A DNA stretch of 64,000 nt, from assembly GCF_029320955.1 (NCBI RefSeq), contig NZ_CP119757.1, positions 1,798,001 through 1,862,000 on the forward strand. The letters run 5' to 3'. Below the pieces are notes generated by a model, which did no database searches, was not told the DNA's origin, and saw only the letters and a program-made list of their open reading frames with translations. Origin of the DNA: Flavobacterium sp. YJ01 (GTDB lineage: Bacteria > Bacteroidota > Bacteroidia > Flavobacteriales > Flavobacteriaceae). Positions 18,792-29,070 of this stretch are shown here, one piece after another. Position 1 is the stretch's first letter. Each line of letters starts with the position of its first letter. The position numbers and the translations under genes are program-made.

Positions 18792-20225
18792 TTATTTTTT
18801 TAACCAGTTGTTTGCAAAAGCACATTCTTTGTACTCTCCAACAATTTTGATATAAGTATCTTTAATTTTAGTATCAAACCATTTTGCGATTGCATTAATC
18901 TGCTTTTCTTTTAATGCTAATTCTTTAATTTTGGTATAATCCTTTGCGTAATCTGCAGTATGATCTTCAATTCTGTTTGTAACAGTTATCAATTTATACG
19001 TTTTTTTACCTTTATCGTCAGTATTTAAAAGTGGTTGAGAAACCTCATTTCCTTTTAAATTAGAAACTTGACTATATAAAGTAGGATCCATTTTTGTCAA
19101 TTCAAAACGAGTGTCTTGAGTCGTAGGATTCATTAAAGTTCCTCCATTTGCTCTAGTTTCTTTTTCATCAGATTCTGTTCTAGCAGCGTCTGCAAATGTC
19201 ACTTCGTTTCCAACAATTTTATTTCTAATGTTCGTAATTCTTTCTTTTGCCTCTTTTAAAGCTGCCTCTGAAACAGTTGGAGAAATCAAAATATGACGAA
19301 GTTCAACTTCTTGTCCTTTTATTTTTTCTACCATAATAATGTGATAACCAAAATTAGTTTCAAAAGGCGCAGAAATCTCTCCAGCTTGTAAACTAAAAGC
19401 AACATCTTTAAATTCTTTCACAAAAGGAGTTTTTCTTGTCATTTTATAATAACCCCCATTTGGCGCAGAACCTGGATCTTGAGAATACAAAACTGCTTTA
19501 GTAGCAAAACTAGAACCTTCTAAAACGTCTTGTCTTATTGCGTTTAATCTATCTATTACTTTTTGCTTATCTTCTTTAGAAACCTTCGGCTCTACAACAA
19601 TTTGCGCCACTTCCATTTCAGCACCAAAAGTCGGCAATTCGTCTTTTGGTATTTTCTTAAAGAAATTACGAACTTCTTCTGGAGTAATCTCAACATCTTT
19701 AATGATTTTATCTCTCATTTCTGATGCTAATTTCTGCTCTTTCAAGATATCAGCAAAATAGGTTTTAAATTCCTCTACAGAACTTTTTTTATAATACTCA
19801 ACAACTTTGTTAATGTCTCCTCCAACTTGCTGTGTCATATAATTAAGACGCTCTTCCATCATACCTCTTACTTCAGCGTCACTCACAATAATACTATCCT
19901 GAATTGCTTGGTGAGCATATAATTTATCTTCAAGAAGCTTTCCAAGCATTTGGCATCTTGTAATGTCTTTAACAGATCCTCCTTGTGCAGTAATTTCTAA
20001 AAATCCTTTATCAATATCAGAATCTAATACAATATAATCTCCTACTGTAGCAATAATTCCATCGATTTTCAATTTACCTCCCGAAGGTTTTTCAGCAGGT
20101 TTTTCAGCAACAACATCAGGGATTATTTCTTGTGCTGCGACAATTGGAGCAAAAAAAAGAAAAAAACAAACTGTTAGTACAAACTTGTAATCAATTGCTT
20201 TTAGCTGTAATTTTTTTAATAACAT
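18792..20225 (-). CDS. Periplasmic SurA-like peptidyl-prolyl isomerase/chaperone
   Basis: This 477-residue protein has a signal sequence (hydrophobic residues 17-31, ending VAAQE), a SurA_N-type helical domain (about 50-180) and two tandem parvulin domains. The first spans about 185-295 (MEVAQIVVEP, SQDPGSAPNGGYYKM, FGYHIIMVEK). The second, about 297-405, is more divergent (VELRHILISP, NGGTLMNP). It is likely to escort outer-membrane proteins through the periplasm and probably serves the many beta-barrel proteins of this organism. A -7 element lies upstream at 20272-20279. Confidence 0.9.
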   Translation of the reverse strand: MLLKKLQLKAIDYKFVLTVCFFLFFAPIVAAQEIIPDVVAEKPAEKPSGGKLKIDGIIATVGDYIVLDSDIDKGFLEITAQGGSVKDITRCQMLGKLLEDKLYAHQAIQDSIIVSDAEVRGMMEERLNYMTQQVGGDINKVVEYYKKSSVEEFKTYFADILKEQKLASEMRDKIIKDVEITPEEVRNFFKKIPKDELPTFGAEMEVAQIVVEPKVSKEDKQKVIDRLNAIRQDVLEGSSFATKAVLYSQDPGSAPNGGYYKMTRKTPFVKEFKDVAFSLQAGEISAPFETNFGYHIIMVEKIKGQEVELRHILISPTVSEAALKEAKERITNIRNKIVGNEVTFADAARTESDEKETRANGGTLMNPTTQDTRFELTKMDPTLYSQVSNLKGNEVSQPLLNTDDKGKKTYKLITVTNRIEDHTADYAKDYTKIKELALKEKQINAIAKWFDTKIKDTYIKIVGEYKECAFANNWLKK

Positions 20226-20724
20226 TATTTTAAATTTAATTTGAATGTAAAGCCTGCTTTAGATAACTCGCCAAAGTTATTTATATTTTCTGAAATACTT
20301 CCTGAAACATAAATAATTAGTATAGTTCTTTTGTAACTTATAACGAACAAAAATAACAATTCAATTACATAATACAACTATCCGATATAGTATTAACAAA
20401 AAATTATAGGATAGTATTTAAATTCTATTTTTATGAATTGTTTTTCTGTCTTTAAACAACATTGGAAACAATCCGTAAATAATGGAATATAATTGTTTAA
20501 AAAACTCAATAAAAACCTCGTTATAAGACTTATACAAAAAAAGTTCTCAACACTACAACGTTTTCGTAATATAATATTTTCTTACAAAATATAATTAAAT
20601 CAAAAAAAGTCTACTTTAGGTGCGTAATTGATAATTTTTGCTTTTAAAAATGAAGATTTTTGTTTTTTAAAGCTTTAAAATTGACAATTACAAAACAAAC
20701 TATTTAACTAAACCACAATCTATT
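20226..20724. other. Divergent regulatory region between the SurA-like and amylase genes
   Basis: A 499-base A/T-rich gap. On the minus side, CAAAGTTA at 20272-20279 gives a minus-strand TAACTTTG, a good -7 element for the SurA-like gene. On the plus side, TAATTTTTG at 20632-20640 is a -7-like word with one extra base, 84 bases before the amylase ATG. No RNA gene, ORF or recognised operator was found. Confidence 0.45.
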
Positions 20725-22167
20725 ATGAAAAAACCTATTTTAAAGTTATGCCTAATTGCGGCATTTACGGGATTATTGTATTCGTGTTCTACAAATGAAA
20801 TTAGTGAATCTGATTCTAAAGCTGAAAGCCAGAAATTTAAAATTATCGAAGTTACGCATCACGACGGAAAACCTTTTAGTACAGGAGCTTCTAGTGCTTC
20901 TTTAACTGCAAAATATGTCGACAATCCTGGTGGCGGTGTTATGATGCAAGCTTTTTATTGGGATGTTCCTGCTGGGGGAAACTGGTGGAATACCATTAGC
21001 AGTAAAGTAACTGCTTGGGGAAATGCAGGAATTGGCTCTATCTGGCTTCCTCCTGCTTCAAAAGCACAAAACGGAGCATTTTCAATGGGGTACGATCCAA
21101 CTGATTATTTTGATTTTGGAGATTACAATCAGAATGGAACTACTGAGACGAGATTTGGATCAAAAAGCGAATTGGTAAGTTTAATTACAAATGCACATGC
21201 TCAAAATATTAAAGTGTATGCTGATATTGTAATTAATCATAATAGCGGTGGACAATCAGAAGCAAATCCGTTTACGGGAACAAATACTTGGACTAATTTT
21301 AATGGAATTGCTTCGGGAAAATTTAAGCGAACTTATGCTAATTTCTACAAAAATAGTTTTGGCAATAATGATGAGGGTTCGTTTGGTGGATTTCCAGATT
21401 TATGCCACGCAGATCCTTATGTAAAAGATTGGTTATGGCTTCGTGCTGACGGAGTTGGTAAGTATTATAAAAACACTATGAAATTTGACGGTTGGAGATT
21501 TGACTATGTAAAAGGTTTTGGTGCGTGGGTTGTAAATGCCTGGAATGCAAATGTTGGAGGATTTTCTGTTGGAGAATTATGGGATTCAAATGTAAACGTG
21601 TTAAATGATTGGGCAAACGCTGCTAATAGTTCCGTATTTGATTTTGCTTGTTATTATAAAATGAATGATGCTTTTGATGGAAATAATCTTGCGCTGTTAA
21701 ATGATGACATGATGTGGAAAAGAAATCCATACAAAGCGGTAACTTTTGTAACCAATCATGATACTGATGAAATTTGGAGCAAAATGTTAGCTTACTCCTA
21801 TATATTAACTCACGAAGGTTATCCAACAATTTTCTATAGAGATTACGAAGAATGGTTAGATAAAAATAAATTGAATAATCTGATTTGGATTCACAACAAT
21901 AAAGCAACTGGAACAACTTCTATACTATATTCTGACAATGATGAATACGTTGCAAGAAGAAATGGATATAATGGAAATCCAGGTTTAGTAGTTTACATCA
22001 ACAACTCTGATGTTTGGCAAGAAAGATGGATTCAGACCAATTGGGCAAATACACAAATTAAAGATTTCACAGGAAATTCAACTTGGTATCCGACTACTCA
22101 AGCAGACAAATGGGTAAAAATACAATGTCCTCCAAAAGGATATTCAATTTGGTCAATTAATCAGTAA
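20725..22167 (+). CDS. Lipoprotein alpha-amylase, GH13 family of archaeal (Pyrococcus/Thermococcus) type
   Basis: This 480-residue protein has a lipoprotein signal (LLYSC, Cys21), so it is anchored at the cell envelope. It has the four GH13 regions: DIVINH (167-172), GWRFDYVKG with nucleophile D260, GELWD with acid/base E284, and FVTNHDTDE with D346. Long blocks (MQAFYWDVPAGG, MGYDPTDYFDFG, TRFGSKSEL, PTIFYRDYEEWLDK) closely match the extracellular alpha-amylase of Thermococcales (subfamily GH13_7) as I remember it. Two of the three archaeal zinc ligands seem replaced (ANFYKN and SFGNND where His is expected), while the Cys in PDLCH is kept. It should cut internal alpha-1,4 bonds of starch or glycogen. 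It is monocistronic, with no SusC/D beside it. Confidence 0.92.
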   Translation: MKKPILKLCLIAAFTGLLYSCSTNEISESDSKAESQKFKIIEVTHHDGKPFSTGASSASLTAKYVDNPGGGVMMQAFYWDVPAGGNWWNTISSKVTAWGNAGIGSIWLPPASKAQNGAFSMGYDPTDYFDFGDYNQNGTTETRFGSKSELVSLITNAHAQNIKVYADIVINHNSGGQSEANPFTGTNTWTNFNGIASGKFKRTYANFYKNSFGNNDEGSFGGFPDLCHADPYVKDWLWLRADGVGKYYKNTMKFDGWRFDYVKGFGAWVVNAWNANVGGFSVGELWDSNVNVLNDWANAANSSVFDFACYYKMNDAFDGNNLALLNDDMMWKRNPYKAVTFVTNHDTDEIWSKMLAYSYILTHEGYPTIFYRDYEEWLDKNKLNNLIWIHNNKATGTTSILYSDNDEYVARRNGYNGNPGLVVYINNSDVWQERWIQTNWANTQIKDFTGNSTWYPTTQADKWVKIQCPPKGYSIWSINQ

Positions 22168-22184
22168 TTTTAAATGACTATTCT

Positions 22185-22217
22185 AAGGCTGTTATTTATG
22201 ACAGCCTTATTTTTTTT
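22185..22217 (+). terminator. Terminator after the amylase gene
   Basis: AAGGCTGT pairs perfectly with ACAGCCTT around TATTTATG, followed by A and a run of eight T. Confidence 0.92.
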
Positions 22218-22290
22218 GAGAAAGGGCCTATTAGAAAACTATCTCTTTCAAATTAAGAAGTGAATATTTTTATTAAGCCGTAATTAATAG

Positions 22291-22298
22291 TATTTTTG
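22291..22298 (+). promoter_or_regulatory. -7 promoter element of prfC
   Basis: TATTTTTG fits TAnnTTTG, 19 bases before the ATG at 22318. No convincing TTTG -33 box was seen. Confidence 0.55.
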
Positions 22299-22317
22299 CA
22301 ACCTATTTATACGAAAT

Positions 22318-23910
22318 ATGAGCTTTTTAAAAGAAATACAACGCAGAAGAACATTTGGAATTATCTCGCATCCCGATGCTGGTAAAACAACTTTAACAGA
22401 AAAATTATTGCTGTTTGGAGGAGCTATTCAGGAAGCTGGAGCTGTAAAAAATAATAAAATTAAAAAAGGAGCAACGAGTGATTTTATGGAAATCGAACGC
22501 CAAAGAGGTATTTCGGTTTCGACTTCTGTACTTGCTTTTAATTATAAAGATAAAAAAATCAACATCCTTGATACTCCTGGACACAAGGATTTTGCTGAAG
22601 ATACATTTAGAACTTTAACCGCTGTTGATAGCGTAATTGTTGTTATTGACGTTGCAAAAGGGGTTGAGGAACAAACTGAAAAATTAGTTGCAGTTTGTAG
22701 AATGCGTAACATTCCGATGATTGTTTTCATCAACAAATTAGACCGTGAAGGTAAAGATGCTTTCGATCTAATGGATGAAGTAGAACAAAAATTAGGTTTA
22801 AAAGTTACTCCATTAAGTTTCCCAATCGGAATGGGTTATGATTTTCAGGGAATTTACAACTTATGGGAAGAAAATATTAATCTTTTTAGCGGTGATAGCC
22901 GTAAAAATATCGAAGAAACAATTGCTTTTTCTGATGTTCAAAACAATCCAGAATTAGATAAAATTGTGGGAGAAAAAGCGGCTAATAAACTTCGTGAAGA
23001 ATTAGAACTGATTGATGAAGTTTATCCAAAATTTGAGCGTCAAGATTATTTAGATGGTAAAATTCAGCCTGTATTCTTTGGTTCGGCTTTAAATAATTTT
23101 GGAGTTCGCGAGTTGCTAGATTGTTTTATCACAATTGCTCCTTCTCCAAGACCAAAAGATTCTGAAACTCGTTTGGTTGATCCGGCAGAAGAAAAAATGT
23201 CTGGTTTTGTATTTAAAATCCACGCTAACATGGATCCGAAACATCGTGACCGTTTAGCATTTATTAAAATCGTTTCTGGAACTTTCGAAAGAAATAAACC
23301 TTACTATCACGTTCGTCAAAAGAAAAATTTAAAATTCTCAAGTCCGAATGCTTTTTTCGCAGAAAAGAAAGAAATCGTCGACATTTCATATCCTGGTGAT
23401 ATTGTTGGTTTGCATGATACTGGAAACTTTAAAATTGGTGATACTTTAACCGAAGGAGAAATTATGAGTTTCAAAGGAATTCCGAGTTTCTCTCCGGAAC
23501 ACTTTAGATACATCAATAATGCTGATCCTATGAAAGCTAAGCAATTAGAAAAAGGGGTTGACCAGCTGATGGATGAAGGTGTGGCGCAGTTATTTACTTT
23601 AGAGATGAACAACCGTAAAGTTATCGGAACTGTTGGAGCACTTCAATATGAAGTTATTCAATATCGTTTAGAGCACGAATATGGTGCAAAATGTACTTAC
23701 GAAAATTTCCCTGTTCATAAAGCGTGTTGGGTAAAACCTGATGATGCTAAAAATGAAGAATTCAAAGAATTTAAACGCATCAAACAAAAATTCTTGGCTC
23801 ATGATAAATATGGTCAGTTAGTATTTCTTGCTGATTCTGATTTTACAATTCAAATGACACAAAGTAAATATCCAAGTGTGAAATTATACTTTACATCTGA
23901 GTTCGACTAA
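22318..23910 (+). CDS. prfC: Peptide chain release factor 3
   Basis: This 530-residue translational GTPase recycles RF1/RF2 after peptide release. G1 is SHPDAGKTTLTEK (17-29), G3 is DTPGHKDF (about 84-91) and G4 is NKLD (138-141). The N-terminal RRRTFGIISHP and ERQRGISVSTSVL, with the C-terminal FPVHKACWV and LVFLADSDFTIQM, identify RF3 rather than EF-G or BipA. Length is normal for the family. It has its own -7 element and terminator, so it is monocistronic. Confidence 0.97.
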   Translation: MSFLKEIQRRRTFGIISHPDAGKTTLTEKLLLFGGAIQEAGAVKNNKIKKGATSDFMEIERQRGISVSTSVLAFNYKDKKINILDTPGHKDFAEDTFRTLTAVDSVIVVIDVAKGVEEQTEKLVAVCRMRNIPMIVFINKLDREGKDAFDLMDEVEQKLGLKVTPLSFPIGMGYDFQGIYNLWEENINLFSGDSRKNIEETIAFSDVQNNPELDKIVGEKAANKLREELELIDEVYPKFERQDYLDGKIQPVFFGSALNNFGVRELLDCFITIAPSPRPKDSETRLVDPAEEKMSGFVFKIHANMDPKHRDRLAFIKIVSGTFERNKPYYHVRQKKNLKFSSPNAFFAEKKEIVDISYPGDIVGLHDTGNFKIGDTLTEGEIMSFKGIPSFSPEHFRYINNADPMKAKQLEKGVDQLMDEGVAQLFTLEMNNRKVIGTVGALQYEVIQYRLEHEYGAKCTYENFPVHKACWVKPDDAKNEEFKEFKRIKQKFLAHDKYGQLVFLADSDFTIQMTQSKYPSVKLYFTSEFD

Positions 23911-23928
23911 GTAAAACTTAAATATAAA

Positions 23929-23962
23929 AAAAAGCGCTAATATTAAAATTAGCGCTTTTTTT
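23929..23962 (+). terminator. Terminator after prfC
   Basis: AAAGCGCTAAT pairs with ATTAGCGCTTT around a short A/T loop, flanked by A- and T-runs. Confidence 0.92.
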
Positions 23963-24126
23963 TATTCGAATTAATTCAACCTTACTAAGTCATATATTTA
24001 TTCTGGAAACTTCTATTATTAAGAACAGCTACTAAAGTATATCAATATCTGTCCAAAGAAAAAAATAGCCGATGAAAGTAAAGCTAAATCCGTTTAACTA
24101 CACTTTTAAAAAAATACAGTCATAAA

Positions 24127-24151
24127 AAAAGCCCCTTAAGAAGGGGCTTTT
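24127..24151 (-). terminator. Terminator of the rpoBC-DUF3467 transcript
   Basis: AAAAGCCCCTT and AAGGGGCTTTT form a perfect 11-base stem with a 3-base loop, six bases after the DUF3467 stop. A T-run follows on the minus strand. Confidence 0.92.
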
Positions 24152-24156
24152 AAAAT

Positions 24157-24468
24157 TTATGCTTGTCCAGTTGGACCAAAATTAAGCGGAATTGGTGCTT
24201 GCTCCGTTTCTTTGATTTCGCCATGAGCGGCTTCAAATCTGTGGATATTTTCACCTATTGCTCGCAATAATCTTTTAGCATGTTGCGGTGTCAAAACAAT
24301 TCTTGACTTTACCTTGGCTTTAGGAATACCCGGCATAATGCTTACAAAATCTAAAACAAACTCAGATGAAGAGTGATTGATTATTGCCAGATTAGAATAA
24401 ATTCCTTCTGCAATAGTTTCGTCCAATTCAATATTAATTTGTTCTTGTTGTTGTTTCGGATTACTCAT
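24157..24468 (-). CDS. DUF3467 family protein, last gene of the RNA polymerase operon
   Basis: This 103-residue soluble protein belongs to DUF3467. The core is INIELDETIAEGIYSNLAII (residues 11-30), then FVLDFVSIMPG and SRIVLTPQHAKRLLRAIGENI. It has no signal peptide. The gene follows rpoC by only 11 bases on the same strand and precedes the operon terminator, so it is made with beta and beta'. The family's function is unknown. Its place suggests a link with transcription, but that is inference from gene order only. Confidence 0.88.
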   Translation of the reverse strand: MSNPKQQQEQINIELDETIAEGIYSNLAIINHSSSEFVLDFVSIMPGIPKAKVKSRIVLTPQHAKRLLRAIGENIHRFEAAHGEIKETEQAPIPLNFGPTGQA

Positions 24469-24479
24469 AGTTTCCTAAA

Positions 24480-27400
24480 TTAATAAATATATTCTTCTTT
24501 ATTCGCCATCATTTCGTTGTAATCGTCTTTAGATCCTACGATTGTATTATCGTATTCTCTCATACCAGTTCCTGCAGGAATTCTGTGTCCAACAATTACA
24601 TTTTCTTTTAATCCTTCTAGATCATCTACTTTACCAGCTACAGCAGCTTCGTTAAGTACTTTCGTTGTCTCCTGGAATGAAGCCGCAGAAATGAATGATT
24701 TAGTTTGTAACGAAGCTCTTGTAATACCTTGAAGAACTGGCGTTGCAGTTGCAGTAATTACATCTCTTGCTACAACAAGATTTTTATCTGTACGTTTCAA
24801 TAATGAATTTTCATCACGCAATTCACGAGGTGTAATGATTTGACCTGGTTTTAACACTGAAGAATCTCCAGCATCTTCAACCACTTTCATACCATATAAT
24901 TTATCGTTTTGAACAATAAAGTCTTTAGTATGAATTAATTGATCTTCTAAGAATAAAGTATCTCCTGGATCCTCAACTCTTACTTTACGCATCATTTGAC
25001 GAATTACAACCTCAAAGTGCTTATCATTAATTTTTACCCCTTGTAAACGGTAAACCTCTTGAATTTCATTTACCAAATACTGTTGTACAGCAGCTGGACC
25101 TTGAATTCTTAAGATATCATCTGGTGTAATAGCACCATCAGACAATGGAACTCCCGCTCTTACGAAGTCATTTTCTTGTACTAAGATTTGGCTAGAAAGT
25201 TTAACTAAATACTTTTTAATCTCGCCAAATTTAGACTCGATAACGATCTCACGGTTACCTCTTTTAATTTTACCAAAAGAAACAACACCATCAATTTCAG
25301 ATACAACTGCTGGGTTTGAAGGGTTACGAGCCTCAAGCAACTCGGTAATTCTTGGTAAACCTCCCGTGATATCGCCCGCTTTAGAAGAACGACGTGGGAT
25401 TTTCACTAATACTTTACCTGCTTTAATTTTCTCACCATTTTCAACCATTAAGTGTGCACCTACTGGTAAGTTGTAAGAACGAATTAATTCACCTTCTTTA
25501 CCGTAAACCAATAAAGTTGGGATTAATTTTTTGTTTCTAGCCTCAGAAATTACTTTTTCTTGGAAACCAGTCTGCTCATCGATCTCAACCATGAACGATT
25601 GTCCTTGCTCTAAATCCTCGTAAGCAATCTTACCAGTAAACTCAGAAACAATTACACCGTTATATGGATCCCATTTACAGATTACAGTTCCTTTAGCAAC
25701 AGTATCTCCATCATTAACAAAAATACTAGATCCGTAAGGAATGTTATGCGTATTTAAAACAATTCCAGTTTTCTCGTCAACTAATTTCAACTCAGTTGAA
25801 CGTGAAACTACGATATCAACAGAGTTTCCTTCTCCGTCTTCTCCTTTAACTGTTTTCAAATCTTCAATTTCAAGTCTACCTGCGAATCTTGTAACAATAC
25901 TAGACTCTTCAGAGATACCTCCTGCAACCCCTCCAACGTGGAACGTACGAAGTGTTAACTGTGTACCTGGCTCTCCAATAGACTGAGCTGCAATAACTCC
26001 GACAGCTTCACCTCTTTGTGTCATTTTACCAGTAGCTAAGTTTCTACCGTAACATTTAGCACAAATACCTTTTAAAGCCTCACAAGTTAATGGAGATCTA
26101 ACTTCTACTTTTTCAATTGGAGAAGCTTCGATAGTTCTCATAATTGCTTCAGTAATTTGTTGACCAGATTGAACCATTACTTCATTAGTAAGAGGATTAA
26201 TAACGTCTTGCAATGCAACACGTCCTAAAATTCTCTCTCCTAAAGATTCAACGATTTCCTCATTTTTCTTCAATGCAGCAACTTCAACACCTCGTAAAGT
26301 TCCACAGTCTTCGATATTAACAATAACATCTTGAGAAACGTCATGAAGCCTTCTTGTCAAGTAACCAGCATCGGCCGTTTTAAGAGCCGTATCCGCAAGA
26401 CCTTTACGAGCACCGTGAGTAGAAATGAAGTACTCAAGGATCGAAAGACCTTCCTTAAAGTTAGAAAGAATCGGGTTTTCAATAATCTCACCACCACCAG
26501 CAGTAGATTTTTTAGGCTTAGCCATCAAACCACGCATACCAGTTAACTGACGAATCTGTTCCTTAGAACCCCTCGCCCCAGAATCAAGCATCATATATAC
26601 AGAGTTGAAACCTTGTTGGTCTTCTCTAATATTTTTCATTGCTAATTCTGTTAACTGAGCATTTGCTGAAGTCCATACGTCAATAACTTGGTTGTAACGC
26701 TCGTTATTCGTGATAAGACCCATGTTATAGTTAGTTGAGATACCTTCAACTTGCTCTCTAGCATCTGCAATTAACTTCGTTTTTTGTTCTGGGATTCTAA
26801 TATCACCTAAAGAGAATGATAAACCTCCTCTAAATGCGAATTTATAACCCATATCTTTCATATTATCCAAGAAAGCTGCCGTTGTAGGTACATCAGTCAC
26901 ACTTAAAATATGTCCGATAATATCTCTAAGGTTTTTCTTAGTCAATACGTCATTGATATATCCAGCTGCTTCAGGTACTACTTCGTTAAATAATACACGT
27001 CCTGCAGTTGTTTGAATGATTTTGTACACTAATTCTCCAGCGTCATTAAAATCTTTTGCTCTAATTTTCACACGAGCATTCAATTCTAATCTTCCTTCGT
27101 TTAATGCAATGTTTACTTCTTCAGCAGAATAGAAAGTCAAATCCTGACCTAAAATAATGTGATCTTCTGTAGAAATACGTTCTTTGGTCATATAGTATAG
27201 ACCCAAGACCATGTCCTGAGAAGGTACAGTAATTGGAGCACCATTTGCAGGGTTCAAGATATTGTGAGAAGCCAACATTAATAATTGTGCCTCTAAAATA
27301 GCCTCTGGTCCTAATGGTAAGTGAACCGCCATCTGGTCACCATCGAAATCGGCGTTGAATGCCGTACATACTAATGGGTGTAACTGGATCGCTTTTCCTT

Positions 27401-28790
27401 CAATTAATTTTGGCTGGAAAGCTTGAATACCAAGTCTGTGCAAAGTAGGAGCACGGTTCAGTAATACTGGGTGTCCTTTAATTACGTTTTCTAAGATATC
27501 CCAAACTACTGGCTCTTTTTTGTCAATGATTTTTTTAGCAGATTTTACTGTTTTTACAATACCTCTTTCAATCAATTTACGGATAACGAAAGGTTTGTAT
27601 AATTCAGATGCCATATCTTTTGGCAATCCGCACTCATATAATTTTAACTCTGGACCAACAACAATTACCGAACGAGCAGAATAATCCACACGTTTACCAA
27701 GTAAGTTTTGACGGAAACGTCCTTGCTTACCTTTTAATGAGTCAGATAAAGATTTTAATGGTCTGTTAGATTCTGTTTTAACAGCAGAAGCTTTACGAGT
27801 GTTATCAAATAATGAATCTACAGATTCTTGTAACATACGTTTCTCGTTTCTTAAGATAACTTCTGGAGCTTTAATCTCCATTAATCTTTTCAAACGGTTG
27901 TTACGTATAATTACACGACGGTATAAGTCATTTAAATCTGAAGTTGCAAAACGACCTCCATCAAGTGGCACAAGAGGACGTAATTCTGGCGGGATAACTG
28001 GAACCACTTTCATGATCATCCATTCTGGACGGTTTTCGCGGTTTTCGTTAGACTCACGGAAAGACTCAACAACTTGTAATCTTTTTAAAGCTTCCGTTTT
28101 TCTTTGTTTAGAAGTCTCATTGTTAGCGCTGTGTCTTAATTCATAAGATAAAGCATCTAAGTCAATACGAGCCAATAAATCCATAATACACTCTGCTCCC
28201 ATTTTGGCAACAAATTTATTTGGATCTAAATCATCTAAATATTGGTTTTCTTGTGGAAGAGTATCTAAAATGTTTAGGTATTCTTCTTCAGTTAAGAAAT
28301 CTAATCTTTGTAAAGATTCTCCATCTGCATTTTTAGCGATACCTGCTTGGATTACCACGTATCTTTCGTAGTAAATGATCATATCTAATTTCTTAGATGG
28401 AAGACCAAGGATATAACCAATTTTGTTAGGAAGAGAACGGAAGTACCAGATATGAGCAATTGGCACAACAAGGTTGATGTGTCCTACTCTATCACGACGA
28501 ACTTTTTTCTCAGTAACTTCAACACCACAACGGTCACAGATGATACCTTTGTAACGAATTCTTTTATACTTACCACAAGCACATTCGAAATCTTTTACTG
28601 GTCCGAAGATTCTTTCGCAGAAAAGTCCGTCACGCTCTGGTTTGTGAGTTCTATAGTTAATAGTTTCTGGCTTTAAAACCTCTCCTCTTGATTCTTTCAA
28701 GATAGATTCTGGTGAAGCCAATCCAATAGAGATTTTGTTAAATCTTTTTACTGGATTCTTATCTTTATTATTGTTTCTGTTATTCATCAT
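24480..28790 (-). CDS. rpoC: DNA-directed RNA polymerase subunit beta'
   Basis: This 1436-residue beta' subunit has the N-terminal zinc site [11 protein letters not shown]...CDRCG (about residues 70-90), the catalytic [12 protein letters not shown] block (about 477-488), and the second zinc cluster CGTLRG with [13 protein letters not shown] (about 828-908). The trigger-loop/bridge region contains [16 protein letters not shown]. Length is usual for Bacteroidota. ATG codons occur at 28790 and 28787; I keep the first. It follows rpoB by 280 bases, an unusually long gap for rpoBC, which holds a structured repeat. Confidence 0.98.
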   Translation of the reverse strand: MMNNRNNNKDKNPVKRFNKISIGLASPESILKESRGEVLKPETINYRTHKPERDGLFCERIFGPVKDFECACGKYKRIRYKGIICDRCGVEVTEKKVRRDRVGHINLVVPIAHIWYFRSLPNKIGYILGLPSKKLDMIIYYERYVVIQAGIAKNADGESLQRLDFLTEEEYLNILDTLPQENQYLDDLDPNKFVAKMGAECIMDLLARIDLDALSYELRHSANNETSKQRKTEALKRLQVVESFRESNENRENRPEWMIMKVVPVIPPELRPLVPLDGGRFATSDLNDLYRRVIIRNNRLKRLMEIKAPEVILRNEKRMLQESVDSLFDNTRKASAVKTESNRPLKSLSDSLKGKQGRFRQNLLGKRVDYSARSVIVVGPELKLYECGLPKDMASELYKPFVIRKLIERGIVKTVKSAKKIIDKKEPVVWDILENVIKGHPVLLNRAPTLHRLGIQAFQPKLIEGKAIQLHPLVCTAFNADFDGDQMAVHLPLGPEAILEAQLLMLASHNILNPANGAPITVPSQDMVLGLYYMTKERISTEDHIILGQDLTFYSAEEVNIALNEGRLELNARVKIRAKDFNDAGELVYKIIQTTAGRVLFNEVVPEAAGYINDVLTKKNLRDIIGHILSVTDVPTTAAFLDNMKDMGYKFAFRGGLSFSLGDIRIPEQKTKLIADAREQVEGISTNYNMGLITNNERYNQVIDVWTSANAQLTELAMKNIREDQQGFNSVYMMLDSGARGSKEQIRQLTGMRGLMAKPKKSTAGGGEIIENPILSNFKEGLSILEYFISTHGARKGLADTALKTADAGYLTRRLHDVSQDVIVNIEDCGTLRGVEVAALKKNEEIVESLGERILGRVALQDVINPLTNEVMVQSGQQITEAIMRTIEASPIEKVEVRSPLTCEALKGICAKCYGRNLATGKMTQRGEAVGVIAAQSIGEPGTQLTLRTFHVGGVAGGISEESSIVTRFAGRLEIEDLKTVKGEDGEGNSVDIVVSRSTELKLVDEKTGIVLNTHNIPYGSSIFVNDGDTVAKGTVICKWDPYNGVIVSEFTGKIAYEDLEQGQSFMVEIDEQTGFQEKVISEARNKKLIPTLLVYGKEGELIRSYNLPVGAHLMVENGEKIKAGKVLVKIPRRSSKAGDITGGLPRITELLEARNPSNPAVVSEIDGVVSFGKIKRGNREIVIESKFGEIKKYLVKLSSQILVQENDFVRAGVPLSDGAITPDDILRIQGPAAVQQYLVNEIQEVYRLQGVKINDKHFEVVIRQMMRKVRVEDPGDTLFLEDQLIHTKDFIVQNDKLYGMKVVEDAGDSSVLKPGQIITPRELRDENSLLKRTDKNLVVARDVITATATPVLQGITRASLQTKSFISAASFQETTKVLNEAAVAGKVDDLEGLKENVIVGHRIPAGTGMREYDNTIVGSKDDYNEMMANKEEYIY

Positions 28791-29005
28791 AGTTTTTACT
28801 ATTGATTTATTTGCAATTAAAAAATTGAATTTAGATTTATAATCTACTCTTTAAAAAATAAAGAGTTAATCATTCAGCTACTACCTCGGATTACTTCTCT
28901 AAACCTCAAACTCTTATTTGAAGTGCTAGTTATAAAATGACTTGCATTGTTATAAAAAATCGGAACGGGTTACGGGTATAAATCTTTAAAAACTTGTAAC
29001 ATTTA

Positions 29006-29066
29006 GTAACAGTCGAAGTCCCAGTTTTCAGTGCTAAACTGAATACTGAGACTGTAACTGAAAACT
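29006..29066. repeat. CAGT-rich inverted repeat between rpoB and rpoC
   Basis: AGTTTTCAGT (29023-29032) and ACTGAAAACT (29057-29066) are perfect inverted copies. An outer pair, GTAACAGTC and GACTGTAAC, nearly matches. On the minus strand, CAGT recurs every 6-7 bases across the element. It starts only four bases after the rpoB stop. It looks like a dispersed flavobacterial intergenic repeat rather than a standard terminator, since no T-run follows. Confidence 0.65.
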
Positions 29067-29070
29067 TTTA

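Noticed and set aside
25741..28676. Several plus-strand open frames opposite rpoC
   Set aside because: Shadows in a highly conserved essential gene; no promoter or recognisable protein.
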